Part shown: positions 10,271-21,264 of the stretch, piece by piece
Layout of the letters: each line of letters begins with the position of its first letter
Position numbering within the stretch: position 1 is the first letter of the stretch
Assembly (NCBI RefSeq): GCF_035222485.1
Contig: NC_085924.1
Location: 1,984,001 to 2,048,000, forward strand
From: Podospora pseudoanserina
Taxonomy: Eukaryota; Ascomycota; Sordariomycetes; Sordariales; Podosporaceae
DNA: 64,000 nt
Direction: 5' to 3'
Notes under the pieces: generated by a model
Databases searched by the model: none
Told to the model about the DNA's origin: nothing
What the model saw: only the letters and a program-made list of their open reading frames with translations
Position numbers and translations under genes: made by a program

Positions 10271-13200
10271 AGAGGTTAACTTTGAACGAAGGATGTTTAT
10301 GGGAAGGCGATATGACATTTATTACGTTTTATCTTTGTGTTTAGATGAAATTCTATCGCACCAGGGCCGCTGCATAGTTAGGTGGGGAGGAAGAAGCCAA
10401 CATCATGAGGGTACACTTTAACACTTGTGGGCAAATCAGACGCAATATTTTCGGGCTATTGGGTATGTGTTAAGAGCGCTGGGCTGGAAGACTTTGGTCT
10501 GCCTTTTGTCTTATTTTCTCTCGTTTAGCATATCATAGACGACGGTCTTTGCTGCTTTGATTTCTTTTATTGGTTCCAGATTTTGCTCTTATACATGATG
10601 CTGGTGGGGATATTACAGTGCAAAGATGATATGTGATTCAGCCTTCTCTTTGCGACTGAAACGGCAACGATGTCCCAACACATTGACAGGACGCTTCCAT
10701 ATCGATCGGCTGTCTCGGTACCCAGCTAGAACACAGGCTACGGAGGATAGTCATCATGAACATGCCTTTAAAGACAGCCATAGGCCCCGAAAGAAAGGTA
10801 AAGACCTCGAAACACAGTTAATAGGCTTTTTAAGATAGTTGATAGGATAATACCATGGCCTGTTTTGTATTTTGCAAGGTATAAGTCAATGTTTAACATG
10901 TGTTTTAAAGACTTGCTGTGTTCGGTTCTTTTGTCCAAAGTATGCCAGGCCAGGGACTTCGTTGTTTAGTTGCAATGCTGGGTGCTTATTAATCGAGGGC
11001 TCCTTCATTACAACACCACAAAATATCCCTCTGCATGAGGTGGAGGTGAATCGACCCCCCCGTGGTCATTGTTACGAGATGCTTTGCTTTAGAGCGCAAG
11101 TAGCCGGCCTGGGATACATGGTCGAGGTTTTTCTTTGCTCTCCTCCATCAACCAAAAGTTGCGAGAGAAAAAAAAAAAGACAAAATACATCTGTCTGGAA
11201 CGCTCGGTGGGTTGTGCCATCAAACTCCAACGGAGTTGGTGAGAACAGAGAAAACCTTGCGAGCTTTCAGCGGTTGTTTGCGCTGAAGGCAGTCCAGAAG
11301 GTGTAAGTGGGGTGTTTCGGGGATTATGCTTTTTTGGATACGGCCCGAAAGAGAGGGCGGTGTTATGGAGATATTGGTGAGGTGAGCAAGGCGAGGAGTG
11401 TTCTCAGATGTTTGGCGAGATGACAAGTTTTGCAAATAGTAACTCGGGGGTAGGCTTTTCACATCATCACAAGCGCAGTCAATGTCAGTCATGTTCCGGT
11501 TAGGTACCACCGTGAGTAAATAGAGTTGTTGTTTGTTGAGAGAAACAAACGGCAGAGAGGATACAACCTCGAGGAGACGGTCCCGAGATGCGCGTGAGGG
11601 CATGAGAGGGATGGACTCGAGAGGCAGTAGCACAAGAGTTGCAGAGCCGCGTGCCGACTGCCGTGTCCCGCGGAGATAGGATGGTTGAACATGGATTTGA
11701 CCTCCGTTTAAGAGAGAACATGGCGGAGGAAAAACCCCAGAGAAGGAGGCTGTTGTGTGTTTCTGGGAAGAATGCTGAATTTTTTTCTCACTTTTGGGGA
11801 GTGGATTTGGAAGAGTTGTGTGATGGAGTGACACGAAGCGAGCTCCTGACTTCGGCAGCATCTCTGCCAAGCTTGGCATGAGAGCATAACAACCCGTTAC
11901 TTGCATATTCCAGGAGCATGCCGGTTGTTGAATATGCACAGACCATCCCCAGTCTGCACGGAGTTGGCCGGCGCAGGGTTCAGATGGTTCCCCATTTCTA
12001 CCCCTCACGACAGACAGGTATTTCCCCTCACGAGGTGTAACGGTAATGACGGACAGACCCCAATACCCCACTTCCCAAGGTGTGGGCAGCTGCCAGTTGC
12101 AGTGTAAAAAGGAGTTCGGCTGAATTCTCGCAAAGACAACTTCGCATTGAGGCCATCCATGATGTTCAACTTTAAACAAACAAATATCTCCGCTTCCCCA
12201 GATATTAGTGCGATAGATTGGACGAGGGACTCCATTCATGAGAAGATCCAGAATCCAACAAAGCAACAACGGCACTTGCACCAACGCCGCCGAGCGACGA
12301 GTTGCCTGGTTTCGCGGTGGAGAGTGTCTGCTGTCTGGACGGCTGTTTACCCGCACTTGGGATAGTTGAGCCCCCGTTTTGATTAACAAGCTGGAGCATC
12401 ATGAAAGACCACAATGGAAGGATGCAAGATCCACTCGGACCCGGAGACGGTGACTGACAAGTGTGGCCAGTGCTCCGAGTGTCTGATTACCATCCACCAA
12501 CGTTGGTTTTGCAAGATACCTATTCAGATGCTTTATACTTCGTTTGGGGGCTGTAATGAGCTAGAGATGACATGTGAGTCTGCTCTACCGACTGCTTGGA
12601 ATGGTGGCCGCTGAATTCTTGGAGAGGTCGGACATTTCGAGGGTTGGAGATTTGCATGATGTCAGAGCCAGTGCAACATGCGGTTATGATCGTCTCGGAG
12701 GTTCATCAACCCTTTGGAAACAGCAGCAGACTCTTTACCCCATACCCGCCGTACCCCAGATGGTACCATGATAGCTAAAGCTGGGGAAATTTCCATGTTT
12801 TCTTTTCAAACCACCGATGCTAAACATTGGGGCCCCGGATTTGCGGACACTCTCATTGATGTGACTGACCCGCTTGCTTCATCCATGTTTCCGGAAGCCG
12901 AGGATGAAGACGAGAGCGAGATCCATTCCTTCTGCTATATGTCGTCCTGGCTCCCACAGCCTGAAGTTTTCCATGTCTGATGGAAAAAGAATATCTGTTT
13001 CGACCCCTGATTTTTGACGGGTTTTTCGCCATATGTTTCGCTGACACTTTGGGTGGCACGCCGCGCCTTGTCAAAGATTTCAGCCCTCTCGGGCGACCGG
13101 GAGAACGCATGCCCAGGCGGCAGTGACGGTAGTGACGGTAAATGGCGGCGATCTAGCAGGCGTTGGCAAACAACCAGAGGGACGTTGCGCGGCTGCTTTC

Positions 13201-14840
13201 TTGGGTGCTTGGCCATGCGCATGGCTGCAATTGCCCCATTTCGTAGTTAGCGATGGAAGCGGCCATAATATCTTGGCACCAAGCCGTTAGTGGCTTGGGG
13301 TCCTCGATGCACCTCTTGGCTCTCAACCTCCAACAACAGCAGGACGCCCCAGACGACCTGAAAACACCAGATTTAAGCGTCGAATTACGCATCCACTGAC
13401 CCTATTCAAACCACATGGGCCAACCTGGACAAGCACCCCGCCGCTAGATCTGGAACGTCGTTTCTCCGAACGCACGTCCCACTCACCCATCACGGCACTC
13501 TTGACTCCTCAAGGTCTTGATATCTGCGAAACAGGTGCTGGGTAGAACTACGGAGTATCCGTCTCTATATGATTCAGGCCAAACACACGGCCACACTCTA
13601 GGTGTGCCACCTGAGATGCTGTGCGCACCACACTTTTACGTTACAAGTCTACATATATGCAGGCATCGTCCCATGGCGCAATCAAAAGACCCCCATGAAT
13701 CCCATAGCCGTCATCGCAGGCCCTAGCTCAGCAGTCACTGGTTGCGCCAAGAAAGAGGCAGTCTTGGCATGTTCTGAGGCTCATTCATTGACACCCTGTA
13801 GCGCCACTGGCTTGTTCTTGGATGCCGAGCTTTTCAGACGTCAGAGGACATCATCATTGATTCCCAAATCACCATTGTCTAACCTCTGCGTGGCCGTTTA
13901 CAAACTATCTGCGATGTCCTTTCCAGAACCTGGTTGTCAAGAGTTGATATCACGGGGAGCACGTGGCTCTCTCCCAAACAGAAGAGCTGGTCATGGTATA
14001 AGCCAGATGGACGGGCATCCCATGTCCTGCGTTGGGTTCCCCGGATGGGGACACCCCGGGTTCTGCGTTTGCGGACAAACTTCCAACTCGCTGGATACCG
14101 GTGAGAGAAGCCTGGCTTTATCTGATGTGGATGAGTCCCGTTCCATTTTGGTTACGAGCCCCCTTTATTGCAGCGCAACTGTCAACCAGGGAGCTCCTGG
14201 ACGTGGAGCTAGCCCCCTTTGACGGGGACTGGTCCGTCACCATCTTCATCCACACTCGTCCCAGAGATAGGGCACACCTGCCCTGATGGTGTCTCGGCCG
14301 AGCCAATGGGCGTGAGACACTCAAACGGCAGGTCAAGTGTCCCCGTCCACTGCCGTTATACCTAGATCCCAGTGACAGTGGACAAGTTGTGGAGAATAGT
14401 CTGACTGCCAACGGCGCTATATTTCTCCCTTCAACCGTAAATAGTAAATCCACCTTTTCACCTGGGCGAGCTGGGGTACATACGGATTTCATTATGTCCG
14501 GTATGCCGTGAGGCAGCGCAGATGCCCACTCACCCTCCCTCGCAACTGGTGCGAGTGACCCGCTTCGTGCTCCTTTGGGAGCTTGGGGCCGCATCTGGTT
14601 CGACGATCCCAGATGATCGCTGCCCCCCCCCCAGCAACCCCAGATCCTGGACGTGGCTGTTGGGGTACTATCCCGACACTGCATATATCAAGCCCGCCGT
14701 CGCCCTCCCCCATTCCAACCTCTGTCACACCTCCAGTTCACTCTTCTCATCTTCTCTTGAATACCATCAAGCTACGGCCTCTTTCTTGCATTGTATCAGA
14801 GGAGAGTGACAGGACTCAACAACCTACTTTACCACACACA
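10271..14840. other. Long stretch without recognisable genes (4.6 kb)
   Basis: I see no conserved protein motif, tRNA or repeat family here. The most notable object is a minus-strand frame open for 389 codons (12389-11220; first ATG about 12239) whose translation looks like non-coding DNA: no domains, many His/Pro/Ser/Cys, no hydrophobic pattern. Other short open frames overlap it on both strands. A short direct duplication, gtgacggta twice, lies at 13121-13140. The 3' end must contain the promoter of the acetate-transporter gene. Confidence 0.4.
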
Positions 14841-16037
14841 ATGTCCAACTCCGGGGGTTCTCTTACTGAGAAGGATATGGGCCATGCGACCGGCGCGGCG
14901 CCGAACGCCCATGGGCCTGCCACCGGTCACTACCGGGGTGGATACGATCCCCGGAACCCAATGGCCAACATCCACGCCGGCGACGAGCCCAGGCTCCCAG
15001 CCTTCGGTGGTGAATTCCAGCCCGGTCTCTGGCGGCCTGTGGAGAAGCGCCAGTTCGCCAACCCGGCGCCTCTGGGTCTGAGTGCTTTCGCTCTCACCAC
15101 TTTCGTCCTTTCGGCTATCAATCTGGGCACTCGCGGTGTCAATGTTCCCAACATTGTTGTTCCCCTTGCCTTTGGCTATGGTGGCTTGGTCCAGCTCCTG
15201 GCTGGTATGTGGTAAGTTGATCTCCATTATCAATATCACTTGTCACTGTTTCACACATGCTAATAACATGCTTTAGGGAGATGGTTGTTGGCAACACCTT
15301 TGGTGCTACCGCCTTGTCATCCTATGGTGGTTTCTGGATTGCTTGGGGCCTCTTGCTCACTCCTCACTGGAACATCCTTGGCGACGAGGGCCCTTACAAG
15401 ACTGATGCCATCACCTCCTCTGATCCCATGATGTACGAGTCGGCCATGGGTTTCTTCCTCACAGGCTGGTTCATCTTTACGACAATCCTCCTCCTGTGCA
15501 CACTGCGTTCGACCGTCATGTTCTTCCTCCTTTTCTTCACCCTCGACCTCTGCTTCCTCATGCTTGCCTGCTCCCACTACTCTCACTCGAACGGGAACAC
15601 TGAGATGTACCACACCCTCACCAAGGCTGGCGGTGGCTTCGGTATGGTCGCAGCCTTTTTGGCCTGGTACAATGCATTTGCCGGTATTGCCGATAGCAGG
15701 TATGAACTTATTCCTGTTGACGTTGTTCTCTTTGCTGTTTTGCCTCCCCCTAACCCCCTTTTGGGAGTTCTTGACGTACCCCGCACCATCAATGACCCCC
15801 AACTTGAAGTTGGAGTTCCCTTGGTTACATCGGCCAAGCAAGCCATGGCACGCCACTTCCGTCAAACCAAGCCGCTATGAGCCGCACGAGATCTTCTGAG
15901 AACAGTAACGCTGACATCACCTTTTCTACAGCAACTCTTTCTTCCTCATTCCTGTCTTCCACTTCCCCTGGTCTGAGAAGGGTCGCGAGGCCAGACTCGC
16001 TCGCGCCGCTACCCGGGAGACTCGGGACTCGGCTTAA
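14841..16037 (+). CDS. GPR1/FUN34/YaaH (AceTr) family acetate/ammonium transporter
   Basis: Plasma-membrane protein of the acetate uptake family (S. cerevisiae Ady2/Ato1, Aspergillus AcpA), taken to carry acetate and perhaps export ammonium. Exons 14841-15211, 15277-15699 and 15932-16037 encode 299 residues. A hydrophilic N-terminus of about 75 residues precedes the family signature [15 protein letters not shown]. Six hydrophobic segments follow, with conserved [20 protein letters not shown] and [11 protein letters not shown]. The C-terminus reads [12 protein letters not shown] then a charged tail. Intron 1 is 65 nt with a GCTAATAAC branch site. Intron 2 is unusually long (232 nt) and its first 180 bases remain open in frame, so intron retention would give a different C-terminus. 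The family is clear; the substrate is inferred. AcpA-type genes are usually induced by acetate, but I could not assign FacB sites here. Confidence 0.9.
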
Positions 16038-17333
16038 AAGAAACGTCACGACACGCATGTTGGCATCATTTTTTATGAATGATTTCGGTTCTTGGAATGG
16101 ATACATTCACGGTAGAACACAGCACCGTGGATGATGGGAAACGTTATATTTATATCTATATTTTTTTTTTTTTTTGATTTTATCCTGAGCAAAGTTTCCT
16201 GAACCTGGACATAGTTGGTTTTAACTAATGGCGTTGACGAGAACAATGGATGACGGATGGAGCTTTTTTGTCTTTTTTTTTTGGTTGAATTAAGCAAGCG
16301 AACTGCAAAAGGCGCAGCGTGGGCAGCATCAAAAGCTTTGGGATACTGAACGATTACATACCTATATATCACACAGTACATACCTACCTGACTTACATGC
16401 TAATCCAAAAGTTTCATGATTGGCAGATGTGCAATACTGATGACTTTCACATTCATGTAATTTTGCACAATTATATACGCGCACAAATCTAAGGGTTGGC
16501 GGATTATGCAGGGTTATCACTGCACACAACGGTCAACAGTTTTCAGATGATCCGTAGAAGTGGGCCTGACCTTCAGGTAGAACTGCCGTTGTCGCGGCCC
16601 TTGCGGTTTGTAAAAGCTGACAGTTTGCATGTCGCAACTGCTCCAGAGATGGACCTGATGTTTGTTGAGTTGTGGAGACATTTTCGGTGAATCTCAGGCT
16701 TCAGGGTTATCTTTTAACCTCTCTTTCTTCACAAGGCACGTGACGCCGAGCTGTCGCTCTCAATCGCTCAGCGAGCTCACTTCGGCCTCGGAGGTGGTCT
16801 GACATTTTGGTCTACTCGCTTTGTTCTTCTCTTTCTTCTCCGGGAGTTCTTGCTTCCTGCCTGGCCTGCGTATCATCTTAACTACCTAGCGGCGAACCGT
16901 CATTCTGCATGTGCAACAGAAAATGTCGTGCGAGGAGCATTGCGTCTTTGTCGGGTAAATCGGTGATCTGATGCCGTGTCGCTCGAAGGCGTGGGAAGGA
17001 CAACCATATGTTGTGAAGCATGAAATCGCAAAGATGCATAGATCTTTCCATGATCACATCTCGGGATGTCGGTAGCTCTCTTCCATCGCACGGCCCAGGC
17101 CCGTGACAAGAGACTTTTCCAGAAGACATCGGCGGTCAGACATCAGACAACCTTTCGACACCGATGTAATATCACCTGATATCTCCCCAAACCTTGGGTG
17201 GCCAGCGCCCAACCGGGCCGACACCTTCCACGTCCATCATCTTAGCTAGAGCTGTTTCCTGTGATAAATCCCCATTGCTGTCGTCGTCTGTTGCCAGCGA
17301 CTGTCTTTCTCCTTTCACCTCTACGATTCTGTT
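16038..17333. other. Intergenic, 1.3 kb
   Basis: No gene recognised. It contains an uninterrupted run of 15 T at 16161-16175 in the 3' flank of the transporter gene, and the presumed promoter of the flavoprotein gene. Confidence 0.5.
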
Positions 17334-18917
17334 ATGACTAGGCACCGCATCTTGTCTATTTTACTACTCACCATTCTCATACCAATAACAGCTATTCTAT
17401 TCCACAATTACTCCGCATTTAGTCCCGTATTCCGAGCGCGGTTCTCTCAGATGGCTACAACCAACAAGTCCCCGGTTATTGTTGTTGGAGCAGGTCTTGC
17501 AGGATTGTCGGCATCGTATTCGGCGATCCAGTCCGGGGCATCAGTTTGTCTTTTGGAGCGAGCACCGAAGCCAGGTGGTAACAGCATCAAGGCATCGTCA
17601 GGGATCAATGGGGCACCTACTCATTTCCAAAACGTTGAGAAGTATGGTGTCGATACCAGTTTCTGGGACGACACAACCCGATCAGCTGGAGTGAGGCTCA
17701 ACTCTGCCTCGGTTAGCCCGACAGTGAAAAGACAGCGCGAGGAGCTTATCACGGTCTTGACCAACCGCTCGGCCAGTGCAATCGACTTCCTTACCGACCT
17801 GGGCGTTGATCTTAGTGTTGTGGCTCAACTTGGGGGCCATAGCCTTCCACGGACACATCGAGGAGCTGGGAAGACACCCCCCGGCGCCTCAATCGTGACT
17901 ACTTTGCTCACAAAACTGAAGGAGCAAGGGCCCGACCGCTTCCAGTTGGTCACCGACTCTGAAATGACCAGATTGCTGACCGACAGCAATGCCCCAAAAG
18001 GAACTGTAAAGGTGACTGGCGTGGAGTACAAAAACAGGCAGGATGGGAGCACACGCCTCCTTCACGGCCCTGTGGTCTTCACAACCGGCGGCTTCGCAGG
18101 TGACACCCATGGTCTGTTGGCCAAATACCGTCCTGATCTCGACGGGTTGCCATCCACCAACGACCCACGGCCAGGCGCACACACGATTCTCTCTGACGTG
18201 GGCGCCAAACTCGTCGACATGGACGCTGTGCAGATCCACCCAACGGGCTTTGTCGATCCAGCCAACCCGGCGAGCCCCCTCAAGTTCCTCGCTGCCGAGA
18301 TGCTGCGGGGAGAAGGGGGTATTCTCCTCCACAACGGCAAGAGGGTCATCAACGAGCTACAGACCCGCGAAAAAGTCAGCAATGCCCTGATGGCTCTCCC
18401 TGCCAAGAATGAGGACTTGCTGAGGCAATGGGACGTCCAGCTGCTTCTTGATCCTGGTGCCACCGAAGCCGCGGCGGGCCACGTGGGGTTTTATCTATGG
18501 AAGGGCCTTTTGCAGAAGAAAAAGATAGCAGAGCTAGATGAGACGACGAGACAGACCCTAAAGGAGTATGCTGCTGCTGTTCGTGGCGAGAAAGAGGATG
18601 AGCTAGGAAGGAAGGCGTTTGGGCACTGGCGGCTGACCGAGGAAGATGTTGATGAGGGTGAGGAGGAGGTTTGCGTGGGGAGGGTCACGCCCATCACTCA
18701 TTTCACCATGGGCGGAGCGGTTTTCAACACTAAGGCTCAGATTTTGACGGCGGAGTTAGGAGAGGAGCAGGAAGGGAAGGAGATTGAGGGATTATGGGGA
18801 GCGGGGGAGATCACGGGGGGTTTGCATGGCGATAATAGACTTGGAGGGAGCAGCTTGTTGGAGTGTGTTGTTTTTGGGAGGGTAGCGGGAGAGGAGGCTG
18901 CAAAATACCGGGTGTAG
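17334..18917 (+). CDS. Soluble fumarate reductase-type flavoprotein (Osm1/Frd1 family)
   Basis: Reduces fumarate to succinate with FADH2/FMNH2. In yeasts the family reoxidises flavins during oxygen limitation and supports oxidative folding in the ER. Single exon, 527 residues. An N-terminal hydrophobic segment at residues 6-23 could be a signal anchor or targeting sequence. The FAD-binding Rossmann motif is at residues 49-60 (IVVGAGLAGLSA), followed by ERAPKPGGNSIKASSGING. The substrate-binding part has VQIHPTGFVDP and AEMLRGEGG. The C-terminus has PITHFTMGGAVFN and the FAD-closing GLHGDNRLGGSSLLECVVFGR. All core motifs of the FAD_binding_2/fumarate reductase family are present and the length is normal. 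An alternative start is the internal Met at residue 40 (MATTNKSPVIVVG), which would give a cytosolic form. Two isoforms from one gene are known in yeast relatives. Confidence 0.93.
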   Translation: MTRHRILSILLLTILIPITAILFHNYSAFSPVFRARFSQMATTNKSPVIVVGAGLAGLSASYSAIQSGASVCLLERAPKPGGNSIKASSGINGAPTHFQNVEKYGVDTSFWDDTTRSAGVRLNSASVSPTVKRQREELITVLTNRSASAIDFLTDLGVDLSVVAQLGGHSLPRTHRGAGKTPPGASIVTTLLTKLKEQGPDRFQLVTDSEMTRLLTDSNAPKGTVKVTGVEYKNRQDGSTRLLHGPVVFTTGGFAGDTHGLLAKYRPDLDGLPSTNDPRPGAHTILSDVGAKLVDMDAVQIHPTGFVDPANPASPLKFLAAEMLRGEGGILLHNGKRVINELQTREKVSNALMALPAKNEDLLRQWDVQLLLDPGATEAAAGHVGFYLWKGLLQKKKIAELDETTRQTLKEYAAAVRGEKEDELGRKAFGHWRLTEEDVDEGEEEVCVGRVTPITHFTMGGAVFNTKAQILTAELGEEQEGKEIEGLWGAGEITGGLHGDNRLGGSSLLECVVFGRVAGEEAAKYRV

Positions 18918-19162
18918 GGGACTGAAGGCGTTGAAGGCTATGTCACATCCAGATCCAGGCTGGTACAGCACAACGCAAAGGGCTTGTTTTATTTGGTTTG
19001 TTGGGGTATTTGGTGACTTTTGGGCTGCAGCTTCGCTTCTGCTGTTGCTATGTTTTTATCTGGCAATGGTTCTTGAAGGGTCAAATGAAGGAAAGCTTCA
19101 GAATTCTTGAGTTCTGTCACCTATAAGTATCCCAAGATCCAGTTTCGAAGTAACACTAGTCA
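18918..19162. other. Intergenic between the flavoprotein gene and tRNA-Thr
   Basis: Nothing recognised apart from short 3'-flank sequence. Confidence 0.4.
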
Positions 19163-19234
19163 GCCCGCTTGGCTCAGTGGTAGAGCGTATCACTAGTAAT
19201 GATAAGGTCATCAGTTCGATTCTGATAGTGGGCA
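19163..19234 (+). tRNA. tRNA-Thr (anticodon AGT)
   Basis: A 72-nt cloverleaf folds by eye. Acceptor stem GCCCGCT pairs with AGTGGGC (one G-T pair). The D-arm is GCTC/GAGC around AGTGGTA. Anticodon stem TATCA/TGATA encloses loop CTAGTAA with anticodon AGT, a five-base variable loop follows, and the T-arm is ATCAG/CTGAT around TTCGATT. The discriminator base is A. There is no intron. AGT (read as inosine-GU after editing) decodes ACU/ACC/ACA threonine codons. Internal A- and B-box promoter sequences (TGGCTCAGTGG and GTTCGATTC) match polymerase III use. It lies 0.4 kb from the 3' end of qa-y, at the outer edge of the block that is inverted relative to Neurospora. Confidence 0.93.
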
Positions 19235-19632
19235 ACTTAATATCAACATCGTTCTTTTGCCGTAGTTGTTCTCTATCTTTTTTCACTACACGACAAAAGT
19301 TCCAGCTTCGGTTCGATCCCTTCGTTTCCTGCTGATACGTCCCCTAAAAGGGTCAAGCACAGCTTCAAGTCTTACTGTGTGTGATCAAAAACCTGGGACA
19401 TGGCACGTAACAGAGCAGCTACATCACTGATAGCATCGTACAAATAGAGGCTTATTAGTCATTACTAGCTCAACAGTCGGTATCTTTCTCCCTTTGCTAT
19501 TACCCCGTGACATCGTGGAAGTGGTCCTCCTCCTAGGCACCCGCAACCCATACAAACATAACAACAGTATTCTGAGTCATCCCTTCAACCAGCCCTCCAA
19601 CTTTGTTTCTGGTCAAGTCATGATTCTTGGGC
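19235..19632. other. Intergenic between tRNA-Thr and qa-y
   Basis: A second GGTTCGATCCC lies at 19310-19320, but no cloverleaf can be drawn around it. Nothing else seen. Confidence 0.4.
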
Positions 19633-21264
19633 TTAAACATTCTCAGCCTGAACAAACCCAGCCTGTCTCATCTTCTCATCCGTCGACGACGAATCCTTGC
19701 CCACACTCTCCTCTGCACCGTGGCCCATATCACTGGTCTGCTGAAGCTCGGCCATCAGGAGCTTGTTGGCTCTGTGCACCGGCTTGATCTCAAAGAGCCT
19801 ATCCATCGCCTCAAGGGGAATAGACTTTGTTTCGGGGACAAAGAAGAAGATGAAGATGATCGAGAGGATCATGAGCGAGGCGAAGAAGAAGTAGACGCCG
19901 TACTCCATCTTGAGGAACATCTGAGGGGTGAAGCGGCTGATCAAGAAGTTCCAGAACCAATTGTTGGCGGCGGCTGAAGCTTGGCCGAGAGAGCGAGTGT
20001 TTTGGTCGAACATCTCGCTGTTGATGACCCAAGGTGTGCCGTTCCAAGAGGGTGTGTAAAAAGCGGTCCAGAGATAGAAGAAGAAGACTGCCGAGATTCC
20101 GGCGGATGTCAGCTCACCGCTGGCGCTCTGCTCGGGCTTAGCAAGCTTGATGTAGGCGCCGATGTACCACATGCAGAGTGAACCGCCTGTAGCACCGATG
20201 AAAAGCATGCGGCGTCTGCCGGCGAGGTCAACGAGCCAGAGGAGCCAGATAATCGTCAGGACGGTCTTGACAACACCGAAAATGCCTGTCGTCAAGAGGC
20301 CAGTGTTGACACCATCGATTCCAATGCTGCGGAACACGGTGGGACTGTAGTAGTTGATGGCGTTGATACCGCTGCCGTTTTGGAAGAGGAAGAGAATGCC
20401 GCCGATAAAGAAGCGCCATTGGACCTTGCGCTGCTTCAGTGAAAGGAAAGGCTTCCAGAAGCCCTTGCCGACCTCGCGCTCGAAACGCTCGAGGTCCGCT
20501 TCGATATAGCTGACTTCTTCTAGGATATAGGTATCTGTCGGCTCCAGATTCCGCATCCAGCACAAAACCTTCAAGCCCTCCTCCTTTTTGCCGTTCGCGA
20601 AGAGCCATCTTGGAGACTCCCTGAGCCAGAAAGCACCGATCAGAAGCAGGCCAGCCGGGATGAGCTGCACAGCAAATGGGATGATCCACTGCTTGTGAGA
20701 AGGGGCCAGTGTGGTGTTGACGCCATAGTTGATCCAGAAGCCAACGAGACCTCCCATCTGCCACCCAAGCTCATAGATGCCCACAAGACGCCCTCTGACG
20801 GCAGGCGGAGACAGTTCAGAGATGTAGATTGGGACCATATTGGAGCAGCCACCTACACCGATACCGGCAAGGACTCTGCCAGCGATGATGGGCGCCATGC
20901 CTCTGTCTCCGTTGGCAGCAAGCATGATACCCGCGCCAATACAGAAAACCACGCTGAAGATGAAGAGAGAAATCCGTCTGCCCCCAAAATGGCTGGTGAC
21001 GTAGGCAAATAAGCTGCCGAAGAAAGCACCGGCCTGGTAGACTGAAACAATGTTGGCCTTCAGCAAGGCGCGGCCGGATTCGCTATACGAGGCGAAGTCA
21101 AACTCTTCTTCAAAGGACGGGAGGGCGAGTGTGCCGCCGATGAAGGCCGAATCGTAACCGATCGTGCATGCTGCGAAGGAAGCAACAGCCGCACATGTGT
21201 AGACACGCCAGTTGTACACGGCCTTTGGCGTCGGCCTGTCCTCCTTAAGAGAGAGGAGCGTCAT
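19633..21264 (-). CDS. qa-y: Quinate permease QA-Y (MFS sugar-transporter family)
   Basis: Proton-linked plasma-membrane importer of quinate, the entry step of the cluster. Single exon, 543 residues, ATG at 21264. It starts MTLLSLKEDRPTPKAVYNWR, closely matching N. crassa QA-Y as I recall it. Twelve membrane segments are visible in two groups of six around a cytoplasmic loop (about residues 215-280). MFS/sugar-transporter motifs: GRRISLF after TM2, GRVLAGIGVGG, ELSPPAVRGRLVGIYE, RESPRWLFANGK before the central loop, FQNGSGINAINYYSP in TM7, DLAGRRRMLF, and VPETKSIPLEAMD after TM12. The Asn/Tyr-rich TM7 is typical of quinate and quinate/galacturonate carriers. Its 3' end faces the tRNA and its 5' end lies behind the qa-1S stop. 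No good QA-1F site is visible in its upstream region. Confidence 0.95.
   Translation of the reverse strand: MTLLSLKEDRPTPKAVYNWRVYTCAAVASFAACTIGYDSAFIGGTLALPSFEEEFDFASYSESGRALLKANIVSVYQAGAFFGSLFAYVTSHFGGRRISLFIFSVVFCIGAGIMLAANGDRGMAPIIAGRVLAGIGVGGCSNMVPIYISELSPPAVRGRLVGIYELGWQMGGLVGFWINYGVNTTLAPSHKQWIIPFAVQLIPAGLLLIGAFWLRESPRWLFANGKKEEGLKVLCWMRNLEPTDTYILEEVSYIEADLERFEREVGKGFWKPFLSLKQRKVQWRFFIGGILFLFQNGSGINAINYYSPTVFRSIGIDGVNTGLLTTGIFGVVKTVLTIIWLLWLVDLAGRRRMLFIGATGGSLCMWYIGAYIKLAKPEQSASGELTSAGISAVFFFYLWTAFYTPSWNGTPWVINSEMFDQNTRSLGQASAAANNWFWNFLISRFTPQMFLKMEYGVYFFFASLMILSIIFIFFFVPETKSIPLEAMDRLFEIKPVHRANKLLMAELQQTSDMGHGAEESVGKDSSSTDEKMRQAGFVQAENV

Noticed and set aside
11220-12389. 389-codon minus-strand open frame as a protein gene
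   Set aside because: No ATG at its left limit, no domain, amino-acid make-up like non-coding DNA. Kept only as a finding on the gene desert.
19305-19325. Second tRNA-like T-arm (GGTTCGATCCC) after tRNA-Thr
   Set aside because: No acceptor, D or anticodon arms can be paired around it.
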